Source of the DNA: Nematostella vectensis
Lineage: Eukaryota; Cnidaria; Anthozoa; Actiniaria; Edwardsiidae
Assembly (NCBI RefSeq): GCF_932526225.1
Contig: NC_064039.1
Coordinates: 16,236,639 to 16,300,638 of the forward strand
Reading direction: 5' to 3'
Length of the DNA: 64,000 bases
A program made the position numbers and the translations under genes. The notes beneath the pieces are model-generated. The model had not been told where the DNA came from and searched no databases. It saw only the letters and a program-made list of their open reading frames with translations. Below, piece by piece: positions 36,001 through 47,212 of the stretch (position 1 is the stretch's first letter; the number at the start of each line of letters is the position of its first letter).

Positions 36001-38416
36001 AGTAGGTCAAACCATCCCATCCACACAAGTAGGTCCAACCATCCCATCCACACAAGTAGGTCAAATTATCCCATCCACACAAGTAGGTCAAATTATTCCA
36101 TTTACACAAGTAGGTCAAATTATCCCATCCACACAAGTAGGTCCAACCATCCCATCCACACAAGTAGGTCAAATTATCCCATTTAAATAAGTAGGTCAAA
36201 TTATCCCATCCACACAAGTAGGTCAAATTTTCCCATTTACACAAGTAGGTCAAATTATCCCATTTACACAAGTAGGTCCAACCATGCCATCCACACAAGT
36301 AGGTCAAACCATCCCATCCACAAAAGTAGGTCCAATTATCCCATCCACACAAGTAGGTCAAACCATCCCATCCACACAAGTAGGTCCAACCATCCCATCC
36401 ACACAAGTAGGTCAAATTATCCCATCCACACAAGTAGGTCAAATTATCCCATTTACACAAGTAGGTCAAATTATCCCATCCACACAAGTAGGTCCAACCA
36501 TCCCATCCACACAAGTAGGTCAAATTATCCCATTTACATAAGTAGGTCAAATTATCCCATCCACACAAGTAGGTCAAATTATCCCATTTACACAAGTAGG
36601 TCCAATTATCCCATCCACACAAGTTGGTCCAACCATCCCATCCACACAAGTAGGTCCAACCATCCCATCCACACAAGTAGGTCCAATCATCCCATCCACA
36701 CAAGTAGGTCAAATTATCCCATCCACACAAGTAGTTCCAACCCTCCCATTTACACAAGTAGGTCCAACCATGCCATCCACACAAGTAGGTCAAACCATCC
36801 CATCCACAAAAGTAGGTCCAATTATCCCATCCACACAAGTAGGTCAAACCATCCCATCCACACAAGTAGGTCCAACCATCCCATCCACACAAGTAGGTCA
36901 AATTATCCCATCCACACAAGTAGGTCAAATTATCCCATTTACACAAGTAGGTCAAATTATCCCATCCACACAAGTAGGTCCAACCATCCCATCCACACAA
37001 GTAGGTCAAATTATCCCATTTACATAAGTAGGTCAAATTATCCCATCCACACAAGTAGGTCAAATTATCCCATTTACACAAGTAGGTCCAATTATCCCAT
37101 CCACACAAGTAGGTCCAACCATCCCATCCACACAAGTAGGTCCAACCATCTCATCCACACAAGTAGGTCCAACCATCCCATCCACACAAGTAGGTCAAAT
37201 TATCCCATCCACACAAGTAGTTCCAACCCTCCCATTCACACAAGTAGGTCCAACCATCCCATCCACACAAGTAGGTCCAACATGTATATTACAAGTGTAC
37301 CCTCCTCCTCCAGTCATGGTATGAATGAGGACCATGCCGATAGAATGTACATATAGCTGGTGTATATCTGACCCCCCTCCCCCGTCCTATTTGAAAGGGT
37401 TCTATCTAACTCAATGATTCACTGCTTATTTTTCAAGAGTCAATTTGAAGATCAACTTTACAAGATTTGGTTTTATTTTTACAACCGCGGTGCCTATCGA
37501 GATTCCTCTGGGTTTGAGCACGTGTTCGTGGGTGAGAAGTATGATGACTCGAAAAGCGGGAAAAAAATCGTCAAGGGCTATCACAGCTGGCTGCAATTCT
37601 ACCTTCAGGAGAAACGAAGGGATGCAGACTATCACGGTTATTACGCGCTATCCACAAGTGAGGTAAGGGCTACTACGAGTCAATCAAATCCCCAGGGTCG
37701 TCCCCGCAGCCGTTTCTGGACTAGTTACGCAATGGCAGAATTATAACAAAAGAAGCTCCCAATTATAAAATGTTGTCCTTGTCGTCCTTGGTTATCGAAG
37801 TCCATCATGCAACACGTTTGGGCGAGGCACTTATTCGGGGGGAGGCGCTTATTCGGGATCGGGGGAGGCGCTTATTCGGGGGGAGGCGCTTATTCGGGAT
37901 CGGGGGAGGCGCTTATTCGGGGGGAGGCGATTATTCGGGGTTGGGAGAGGCGCTTATTCGGGGGGAGGCGCTTATTCGTGGTCGGGGGAGGCGATTATTT
38001 GGGGTTGGGGGGAGGCGCTTATTTTGGGGGAGGCGCTTATTCAAATTTCCCCCTTCGGCCAGGCACGTATCCCAGTAATTACGTAATTGCATTAACTTCC
38101 CTATTCATACGATTGACATGGGCACTCCACGACAAATGGTTTTCCAGTGTAACATATTTGAAATAGGTTAATACCCTGTGATCTTTCTCCTCACTAGCCG
38201 AGGGGCCTCAAGCTGAAATTCGACGTGAACAATTATGATAAAGTGGTGAGCAGCTTTTTCCTTGGTACCAGTCCCGAGTTTGAGTTCAGCCTGTACACGG
38301 CCTGTTTTTACCTGCGGCCTGGGCAAGAGTGCACGTGTCGCATCAACTCGCAGACGATCAAGATCAGGACGTACACACAGGGGAGATTTGTAGGCACAGC
38401 CTTCCCGTTATTCTGA
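30038..38416 (+). CDS. Secreted EndoU-family endoribonuclease, split by a giant minisatellite
   Basis: Five exons join in phase: 30038-30093, 32554-32750, 33396-33571, 37438-37662, 38198-38416; 290 residues, normal for a single XendoU domain. A signal peptide (MKLRLGALVVVVLLVQA) is followed by the EndoU fold. Catalytic residues known from XendoU are all visible: His in SGFEHVFVGE (about residue 171, preceded by Glu), His in GYHSWLQFY (about 192) and Lys before the SSFFLGTSPEFE block (about 233). The family cleaves RNA at uridylates with Mn2+ dependence; with a signal peptide this member should be secreted or luminal. Exon 3 ends most simply at CACACAA/GTAGGT, phase 0, the first unit of the 27-bp array at 33558-37281. 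Splicing there joins STQ to SQFEDQLYKIWF and gives a family-like linker. Without splicing, the frame stays open to 35839. Confidence 0.92.
31908..32080. repeat. Dispersed repeat copy 2 (related to 2408-2560)
   Basis: GTGGCAAATTCAAGC, AATAAACACAGAAATG, GCCAGAGAACGACGAAAA and TTGTTGTTATT appear in the same order as at 2408-2560. It lies in the first EndoU intron. Family unknown. Confidence 0.5.
32948..33216. repeat. 45-bp minisatellite, six copies, EndoU intron
   Basis: The unit begins GTAACCTATTCTACACTGCA and ends GCGCATCGTATTAAGATT. The first units are 45 bp; later ones lose one or two bases. It lies 180 bp upstream of the third EndoU exon. Confidence 0.92.
33558..37281. repeat. 27-bp minisatellite of about 137 units spanning an EndoU exon end and intron
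   Basis: The + strand unit encodes VGQIIPFTQ or VGPTIPSTQ; every unit carries CACAAGTAGGTC. The array begins in frame with the third EndoU exon and stays open for 825 codons, to a TAA at 35837-35839. Two unit families alternate: ATTATCCCATTTACA and ACCATCCCATCCACA. The right part has higher-order structure: an 85-codon block starting at 35582, 35933, 36284 and 36770, each ending in a CAA-to-TAA stop. The spacings are 351, 351 and 486 bp, all multiples of 27. It is annotated as a repeat rather than protein because a normal EndoU results when it is spliced out. Confidence 0.95.
37815..38045. repeat. GC-rich tandem repeat around GGCGCTTATTCGGGG
   Basis: Two alternating short units, CTTATTCGGGGGGAGGCG (18 bp) and a version with an added GATCG, repeat about 11 times in the last EndoU intron. 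Period is irregular and not a multiple of three. Confidence 0.85.
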
Positions 38417-38449
38417 TTTGATGGATCACGCCTCGTGCAAGCAACGCCA

Positions 38450-38770
38450 GTATTACAAACCTTCGTTAAGTTGACCACAGTGCAAACCTTCGTTATGTTG
38501 ACCCCATTACAGAACCTCGTTATGCTGACCACAGTAAAAACCTTTGTTATGTGAACCGCAATTAAAACACCGTTATGTTGTTCACAATACACCAAAAACC
38601 TTGCTATGTTGGCCACAATACAAAGCTTAATTATATTGACCACAATACAGAACCACGTTATGTTGACTACAATAAAACCTTCTTTATGTTGACCACAATA
38701 AAAAAACCTCCATATGTTGACCACAATAAAAAGCCTCGTTATATTGACTACAAAGCAAGGCCAGCATTGC
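38450..38770. repeat. About 30-bp tandem repeat downstream of EndoU, with AATAAA units
   Basis: Units built on CTTCGTTATGTTGACCACA followed by ATA/CAAAA-type sequence repeat about ten times, starting 35 bases after the EndoU stop. Several units have mutated to CCACAATAAAA, creating AATAAA hexamers near 38671, 38696 and 38726 that could serve as polyadenylation signals. Confidence 0.8.
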
Positions 38771-39905
38771 CATGGAAACACCACTTGGGTCAGCAATGCT
38801 GGCGTTGTTTGCACGTAAGGTTTAATTGAGGTTACACATTTTCCCAACGCTTCCAAATTGCTTTGTTGTCAAACCGAGCGCACTAATTCGGGTCCGTTAT
38901 GCATCGGTAACTCTAAGCGGGGACTTATAATCGAGTATTTCTGGCGATATTCTGACGCTTTTTGAACGGCTTAATGAGGTAGTCCCGCACTAGCCTGACT
39001 CTGATAATAGGAAATAAAATGTTTTTTTTAATGATGGAAGGCTATTTTAGGCCATTTGTTGTAGTTTTGTTCAAAGGAATGGTCATTGGCCTTTTTCAAT
39101 GAACAGAGTTCAAGCACAGTAAATAGACATGCGGGCAAGGCTAAGAAAACATGCGCGAGGATGCATTGGCATCGAGCATTTTTTACTTTTTATTGGGATA
39201 CCTGTGGTAGCCCAGTCATAAAATGCAACTGCGACAAGTCTGCAAAATTGCGCAATGCACAAGAAGCCCAAGCTCCAATTCTTGTCAAGACTTCTCCGGC
39301 TGTGATTACAGTCCGCGATATTGGAATTTAAAATCTCATTGCTCGCATTGTTTTGAAAAGACAAGATTGACAGTTTTATTACTGGAAATACAATCAAATT
39401 TGCCATCTATAATGTCACAAACCTGATGAAACTCCAAATACCAATGGATGTAAACCTTTTTGTTGCTAATAATAACACATGCCTTCCTTTGATTTGTTTA
39501 TTGTTCTCTTTTTCTTTCTAGGATAGATTATCCATCTCTTATTGAATGTCATATTTTTTAATGAAGCATTTTAATGCGAATGAGACATTTGAAAGAAGTA
39601 GAGGATTCTGTTCTTTTTGGAGTTCTTTTGCGGATTACCTGTGGTAGAATTTGCGCGTGTCATCTGGTGCGCTTTGGCTCCCTATAGGCTGTGGCGGAAG
39701 CTACAAGCAATCCTTTTGCGTTTTGTAGTTTTATGTGACCGATAATGCTGGTCAAGATGGGCGGGCTACCTGTGGCAGAGCTACGCGTGTCTGACGAGAG
39801 TCGCGGGCTCATAGTACCGCAACATACTACTGTGCTTGGTAGCCATGGATATCCAGCTGATCGTCACAAACACATTAACAGTAGGATCTGAACCCTAGAT
39901 ACAAC
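38771..39905. other. Gap between EndoU and the PAN/EGF gene
   Basis: No convincing exon is seen. The sequence is AT-rich with scattered imperfect repeats of ACCTGTGGTAG/ACCTGTGGCAG near 39200, 39640 and 39770. Promoter elements of the PAN/EGF gene should lie at the right end, but none can be named. Confidence 0.5.
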
Positions 39906-42900
39906 ATGGTCCCAAAGCTAGACGAGGTTTTTGGCGCGTTTGTCCTGATATCCGCTTTACTGCAAAATGCTGGTGAGTTACGTCGCGGTAGATATGTCTC
40001 CCATGTGCGTCTACTTTCGTTTCTTTTAGATAAGATTTCACTGGGATAGAAAATCATATATGGAAATATATTGAAAATGCCTTCGTTTAAAGCCATGGGA
40101 GTACATCTCTTGAAATAAACGTCCATCAAATACATCTGGAATATTGTGAAAAATACTGTGAAAAGACGGGGCTTTAATAGTAGCAGAAAATTATAATACT
40201 TAAAGTAGGTATTAGATTTTATACAACGAATGGCCTCTTATACAGTGTGCAGTTGTAAATAAAACAAATAAATATCTCATGGCATTATTTTGCAAACAGA
40301 GACCTTTTAAAGACCTTTTAAAGAGACCTTTTACTTCACGCCCTTTGCTACAAATTAGCAATTGCATCAGTACGTTATAAATATGGACACCTGCCTTGAA
40401 TTTCGTTAAATTTTGTATTAGTCCATTTAGGTTCTTTTAGGAGATCTAAGGGTTTATAGAAAAGACCGACACATCTGGTCAAGCCGTCCCACTTCAATGT
40501 AATAAATAGGGTCACATATGACAACATCAACGCGTGTACTTGCTATTCACGAACAAACCCCAAGGAAACTGGGTGAAGTCACATACCAACTAAATGATGA
40601 ACATACTGCGCTTCATTCTTTTGTTGTGAGGTTCAAACCCGTAAGATATGTCTAAATTAGTCAACACTAGGACTTGTTTTGCATTGGAAGAACGTAACGG
40701 CTTTATCGTCGAATTAATGGGCTCGTTTAAGAACTAAAACGCCTTTTGACAATAATTAGTTAATGAATCAATATATTACATAAGGCCACCTGCTTTGGTA
40801 AGCATATCTTATCTATCTATTAATTTTTGTTTACAAAAATTAAAATTAAAATGTAATGGTCTAAATGGTATTAACGTTAGAAACTAATGTTATACTTTTT
40901 TTTTTCGGGGCATCAAATCGCGCGCTCTGATCGACTCTCGTGAGGTCAGGTATCCTTAGATACGGACCCCCTGATACCGGACCGCTCACAAACCTCGAAA
41001 ATAAGTTGGTCTGTAAAATGACCATCAAGAACTGGCTTTTTTAGTTTCGAGTTTATAGATCTTCACATTAAAATGGCATTTTATTTTTCATTTTATTTAG
41101 AATCATTGACTTCAAACTCCCTGTGTTTTGAAAATATCCCCTCATCGCGCGATAATTTTAAGTTTGCTTTATTTTATTTTGGATATCACAAGCAGCAAAT
41201 CGTCTCTGTATACGAAGAAAAACGACAAATCACTCTAGGAATTCACCTGTATTACCAGATTAACGTATCCACATTTAAGAGAATTTTTTTAGTGGATATA
41301 TTTTATCGTCTGTGGAGGATTTTAAGCGAAGGAAGATATTTCTATGATCAATTCGAGTTGAAAACGACGTATCAATCAGGACTACATTGTTTTACACAAC
41401 TGTAGAGCAAAACTCAGAGAATGTCTTCTTTCGAGGTTCTGTATTTCTGGAGGACTAAAAGCGTTGTGTGAAAATACAAAATGGAGTTTATCGAATGATC
41501 AGATCGAACAAAATCTTCACGAACATCAACGAAAGTTAGGGAAGGTCATATTTAACGGGGGGGAGGGTTGCAATTTTTTAGCACTGATTTGGGGGAGGGC
41601 CTTAATTTTAAACAGGGTTTAGGGGAAGGCTTTATACTTTGAACAGGTATTCTGATCAATTTCTGAGTCTCCTAATAGTCTGGAATTTCAAAATTTTGTG
41701 GGGAGAACCCAGACCCCTTTAAACTTAAATCAATAAGTATGAAGGGCGGGTCAGTACGCAGCTCTTACAAGCTGCAATTTGATTGGGCAAATGAACAATA
41801 TCCGCACCTCGACACAAAGAACGAAAAGAATAGAGACAAGAGAACTCCTTTGTAGAACAAAGATAATAGAAGACAAAGCAGCTGCGTACTTACTCTGAAG
41901 GGCCTCTTGCTAGCATTTTCATGACTTCGCCTGAATTTTTTTCACTCTGGTGAAATAGTGTGAAAACGACCGATAATTTTCATGAACAAAGTTAATGGAT
42001 TCAGCTTCTTATTGTTCTGGAAATCGAAATTTTTGAATCCGAAAAAAATTCAACTTAGCAGCCCCCCCCCCCCCCAGAAATAATGACCCTTCCCTTAGAG
42101 TGAAACCTCGCCTCGAAATTGTTTTTAGATAATAACGTTTTGTTCGTGAAATACCGTGAAATCCGCTCTCTGATTGACCAAAGAAAACATAACCAAATAT
42201 CTAGGTTGTGCTGAGACATTACCCTCCTGTGCAGAGCTTTCTGCGTTGTCCGTTTACTTTGCGCCATTCGCGCTCTCCCTGTGTGCCCGTTCTCTCTCTT
42301 CGTTGGCTAGATCCAGACCCCCGCTAACTTGCTCTCTCCTTTGGCGGACTCGAATCGGCTGAGCGTGTTGACAGTAGAACACCACAGAAGAAAAGCTCTT
42401 TCCCAAAGATAGTCCAACACTGTTAGCGCTAAAGAATTATACGGAGGTCTGTCACATTATTTACAACTTGGAGGTAGCAATAGTTTGTGGTATATTTCTG
42501 ACTGATATAACAATGAATCAAACCGAGGCATTCGTATTATATTCAATCGTTCATGCCTCATGTTCACATCTGGTGCGTGTGCACATTGTTGAATACTGTA
42601 TACAGTAAGTAATTTTGCAGCAGGATGAGAATGTTAGACAAGCATAAAACTCTTTATTTATAATTCATATTTCAACCATTATTTCACAGTAAAAATTTCT
42701 CCGTGTGTGTTTTCTCAGCTGATTTAAACCGGCGGGGCTAAAACACAGGTCGCCAGGTCGCCAGGGGCCGGTTCTTGAAAGCTTAGCAATTATCGGTAGA
42801 TAAATATGCACTTTAGCCCCAGTTAAATCTATCCGTAGATAAATTGTGTTCCTGAATCATACGATAAAGTTATTCTCTGATAAAGAAGCAGATAAAGTTA

Positions 42901-45900
42901 GCAGAGGTCAGGAGGACCCGATCCGGCGGGGGTGACACACAGGTCGCCAGGTCGCCGAAAATGTGGAATAGCCCGATCAACATCTAGCTGATATTTTTTT
43001 ACTTATTTTTATTTTTGCAAGTCAGATTGCGAATAGAGAGTATTGTTAAATATGATCACTTTTTATCCAACGATAATTAGGGATTTCTATGAACAGAGGG
43101 TGAATTCAAAAGGCGATGAATACTTAGGAGATACAGTCTTGACAGAAAGACAAGGGACTGTTCGACAGCTTCATAATGCAACTTTAATAATATTTCGAAA
43201 TATTGGCACAGCTATTATTTGATATGAACGCCTTCGATCCGGGTTAGGTCTTTAAGAGTACAAAATCACTGTAAGGAAAACTACTGTATACATTTAATAG
43301 CATTTTAAAACAGGATTGTTTTCTGGATTCTTAGCAATGCAAAGTGCATAACGACAACTATAAGAGGAAATTTAAATTGGCTGTGAAAAAGATAATACAC
43401 TTCTACCACGTCCAACAAATTGTCTTTTGTTCTTGGAAGCAGACAGGGTGCCGGTTCCTGAAAGGCTGGATAAAGTTATCTACGGACAAAAGTTATCTGT
43501 TGTATATGATTTGTTCAGGATTTATCCGTGGATAATCATTTATCTACAGATAACTCTTATCTGGCCTTTCAGGAACCTTTCAGAAAGCTTTTTACCAGAT
43601 GCAATGTGGAATGTAACGTTAACTAAATATAACATCTGAACTTTTTGCTTAACCTCAGCTCTCAAAAATAGAAATGTTTGTCTAGCCGCTTTCCTGAAAC
43701 GTAGAACTTTTGTCTAATCGCAAACATAGAATTGTTTATCCAGCCCCAGGGCCGTAGCAGGGGATGGGGGACAGGGCGCGCAGGGGGCACGTGCCCCCCC
43801 CAATATTTTCAAAAATTATAAGGAAATAACCAGTAGGGGCGTGGCTGTGTTTCCTCAATGTTTCTGTATCGTGCACCCCCCCCCCCCCGATATTTCCTCA
43901 ATGTTTCTGTATCGTGCTCCTCCCTAATCATTCGAGGCCAGCTACGGCTCTGAGCCTTAACTCTCAAAAGTAATATTTTTTTGTCTATTACCTATCTTCA
44001 AAAGTACATCTTTTTGTATTGCCGCTACTCTAAAAAAGATATACTTTTGTCTAGCCCCTACCCTCAAAAGTATAACTTTTTGTGTAGCCCCTACTCTGCC
44101 CTGTGCAGCCCTGGATATAAACTGACTTCAGTATGGACATTTTTTCTCACTTGCTTCTTGATATTTGCTACTTTATACAGAAACAACAGATACCACATGC
44201 GGCAAAGTCATCAACTTCAGTCTACCAATCAGACACAAGTATCTTTCCAACCGAGTGATTAACACCTTTACCAATACCAGTCCTGTTGAGTGCGAACAGT
44301 TGTGTTTCCTTGATAACCGTTGCCTTTCAATCAACTTCAAGCCGCATTCCGATCACGCATTGGATCAGAGTGAAGAGGCGGAAGAGAAGGGAGAGTGTGA
44401 CATCAGCTACTCAGATCATGTGATTCATCCCGCAGACATGAAGGCGGTTGATAAGGCCAATGATGTGCTGTACCAGCGAGTTGAGGTATGCAAAAATGTC
44501 TTGGTCACGGGAAACCTAATTTGCACGTGGTAACTATCAGGGCTAATTTGCATGTGGTCACTATCAGGGCTAATTTGCATGTGGTCACTATTAGGGTAAT
44601 TTGCATGTGGTAACTATCAGGGGTAATTTGCATGTGGTCACTATCAGGGCTAATTTGCATGTGGTAACTATCAGAGCTAATTTGCATGTGGTAACTATCA
44701 GAGCTAATTTGCATGTGGTCACTATCAGGGATAATTTCCATGTGGTAACTATCAGGGCTAATTTCCATGTGGTCACTATTAGGGCTAATTTGCATGTGTT
44801 AACTATCAGGGCTAATTTGCATGTGGTCACTATCAGGGCTAATTTGGATGTGGTCACTATCAGGGCTATTTTGCATGTGGTAACTATCAGAGCTAATTTG
44901 CATGTGGTCATTATCAGGGCTAATTTACATGTGGTCACTATCAGGGATAATTTGCAAGTGGTAACTATCAGAGCTAATTTGCATGTGGTCATTATCAGGG
45001 CTAATTTGCATGTGGTCACTATCAGAGCTAATTCGACGGTACCCATCATCAGAGCTAATTTGCATTTGGTCACTATCAGGGATAATTTGCATGTGGTAAC
45101 TATCAGAGCTAATTTGCATATGTGGTCATTATCAGGGCTTATTTGCATGTGGTCACTATCAGGTCTAATTGGCATGTTTTTCTACAGAACTCATGTGGCT
45201 GCATTTTTCCCGGTACTCGCGTGTGTCACGTGGACTTTACACGTAACACGCACAGATGCGAGTGCACCGCCAACTACACGCTCAGCAGCTGTGAAGCAGG
45301 TAGGTTCGCATGATACAGACTGTCCTATGAACCCACTTCTGCAAAACTTCGCACAGGTCACAACTTTACCCCCAAATCCCCTGTAACACTGTGATGCGCC
45401 AAATATATAACCCTCTCTTTAGTTGTAACACTGTGATGCGCCAAATATATAGAGTACCGAGCATATCGCTGCAAGTCGCATGACGTCACCGATAACACTA
45501 TTCAAGTTGACGCAGGCCTCGCCTACTCACAACTCTTCTGCTTCGTCTCCATGACAACCCCAGAGGCCCTTTATGAAAATGTTCAGCGGTACACAATCAC
45601 CGTTGACATGCGCAGTAAATCCTTATATGGAAGCTTGCGGATGTACCCGCTGGTGACCTCCAACATGGTCAATAACAACAACTACGAAGTAGTCTACTTT
45701 AGGTGGGTTTTTTGTTTCATACCCCCTGGTCACTTCAAAACAAGACAAAAGCTATAGTAGTCGTACATGTATTTACTGACCGTTTGATGAGGTTGGCTGC
45801 TCTTTGGAATCTCAGAGAAAAAAAGTAGAAAAGTTGTAATAATGTATGCTGAACCTTTCTCTTGGCTTTCCTAAATATGCAAAAGCCTAAGAATGACCCT

Positions 45901-46356
45901 TGCTAATAAAATATGTCACAAATGCAAAGCAAAAGCTCTTATATTTAGCGTAAAATTAAATGATGTGTGTGTATGAAAGTTTTTCCCGCAATTAATTTTC
46001 CGCCTTTCAATAGTTAGTTCTTGGATGATCGCTCGCACAGGAATTGATCTAAGTGTGTAATCGGTGTAATTCTCAGACTAGAAGATGCTAAGCGATGCGT
46101 GCAGCCCGCATGTGTACGACATGGAGTGCTTACAAGAGACTCTGAGGCAGTCTGCATCCTTGGGCCTCCACCTGTCGACGCCTGGTTCACCGTGACACTT
46201 AAAGTCACACAATCTTCAGTCACTGTTACAGTCAAAGGCCGCTTTGCCCGGAGTTTCACTCCACGACTCCCGCTAAAGATCATGGGGGCCGTTGGTGCGG
46301 TAAATGGTTTTTATACGATTGCAAATTTTAGAAAATATAGCGTAACTGTAGTATAG
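39906..46356 (+). CDS. Secreted protein with PAN/Apple-like and EGF-like modules
   Basis: Five exons join in phase: 39906-39972, 44181-44485, 45188-45299, 45453-45702, 46077-46356; 337 residues. Exon 1 is a signal peptide (MVPKLDEVFGAFVLISALL). Exon 2 resembles a PAN/Apple module: an early Cys, then PVECEQLCFLDNRCLSINF, then GECDISY. Exon 3 is cysteine-dense and EGF-like (CGCIFPGTRVCHV, CECTANYTL). Exons 4 and 5 encode a beta-rich extracellular region I do not recognise, with WFTVTLKVTQSSVTVTV and a C-terminal GFYTIANFRKY. The fourth acceptor was set at 45452 because the earlier TTTAG leaves an in-frame TGA; a short tandem duplication precedes it. PAN and EGF modules bind proteins or glycans outside the cell. 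The specific function is unknown. The intron between exons 2 and 3 is nearly all minisatellite. Confidence 0.72.
41575..41690. repeat. Dispersed repeat, copy 2 (with 25340-25430)
   Basis: CAGGGTTTAGGGGAAGGCTT, TTTGAACAGGTATTCTG and ATCAATTTCTGAGTCTCCTAA match the copy in the SEFIR intron with about one change in eight. It lies in the first, long intron of the PAN/EGF gene. Confidence 0.65.
43453..43577. mobile_element. 125-bp foldback MITE-like element
   Basis: GGTTCCTGAAAGGCTGGATA on the left pairs with a right end TATCTGGCCTTTCAGGAACC. Further inverted matches involve TTATCTACGGA/TTATCTACAGATAA. A looser relative (CCGGTTCTTGAAAGC, then TATCCGTAGATAA) lies near 42768-42910. Both are in the long PAN/EGF intron. 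Confidence 0.7.
44517..45175. repeat. 27-bp minisatellite filling a PAN/EGF intron, about 24 copies
   Basis: The unit is GCTAATTTGCATGTGGTCAC plus TATCAGG. It starts about 30 bases after the donor at 44485 and ends about 12 bases before the acceptor at 45187, so it makes up nearly the whole intron. About 16 units keep a perfect ATTTGCAT octamer. The unit is stop-free in one frame on each strand, which yields spurious open frames. Confidence 0.95.
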
Positions 46357-47212
46357 AACATGTAGATAAAACACCTTCAATCAGCAAGAAAACTTTTTGG
46401 AAAATTGAACGCCCCAAATGCAGTTTTAGATAGAAATCTAAATTACGTAGTATAGTGACTTTAATATCCTCTTCTAAATTGTATTACTGCTTTTTAGATG
46501 TCGTTTACAAAAGGTTTTGTCTCTAATTGTTAATAAACAAAGGGTTTCCATTTGTTACGGATTTCATTTAATAATAGAAGACAAATTCCGTGTGAAGAAA
46601 CCTTGAAACAACTCTCTAAAAACAAAGTTTTGCACTTCATTTACATTTGTTCGCCGTAATGGTTAATCGGATTGCTTTCCCAAATCAGCCTATGATTGGA
46701 TGTTTCTCACACATTGTATATTGCTGGAATGACCGTCGAATGTCGTCTGAAAGAGAATACATATATGCCACTCACTCTTTGCCACCCATTTTTACTATCG
46801 ATTTATTACACTTATGACATTACAGAACACATTATGAAGATAGCATAACACTAAAGCACACTTACATTACGTTACATTCAACATTACGTTACACGGCCCA
46901 AGGCGGCTAATGCCCGGCATATATACGTCCCTTGTCTCTAACCTCCTCCACTAAGACCAAGGCCAATTGTTTACACTCTCTTTGGAGCCACAAAGTTGAC
47001 ACGTGTGCTATTTGTGGTTAGACAGGTGGTTGGAAGCAATCAGAACGTGCACATGCATTTCCAGTCATTTGCATCCATGACTCATGTATATCTAATTCAT
47101 TAAATAAATCTTAGATTAATTGGGCTATAAGAATAATTTTGTGATGTCTGTATATAATTTAAAGTTCGTTTTTTTTTTCTTTCTCGTGCCCTCCCCTGAA
47201 AGGAGGTTACGT
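46357..47212. other. Interval between convergent gene ends
   Basis: This separates the 3' end of the PAN/EGF gene (+) from the 3' end of the acidic-protein gene (-). AATAAA at 46532-46537 is a plausible polyadenylation signal for the former. A CATTACGTTACA direct repeat lies near 46860-46895. Otherwise nothing assignable is seen. Confidence 0.55.

Noticed and set aside
33590-37135. Long minus-strand frames of WDNLTYLCK/G repeats in the EndoU region
   Set aside because: They are the reverse strand of the 27-bp array. No start context, signal or family resemblance; openness follows from the 3n period.
37438-37440. Alternative acceptor two bases later (CAAGAG) for EndoU exon 4
   Set aside because: It would put the exon out of phase with the CACACAA/GTAGGT donor, whereas CAAG/AGT keeps phase 0.
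41073-41405. A 110-codon plus-strand frame in the PAN/EGF intron
   Set aside because: AT-rich, Phe/Tyr-heavy composition, no family signature and no splice partners in phase.
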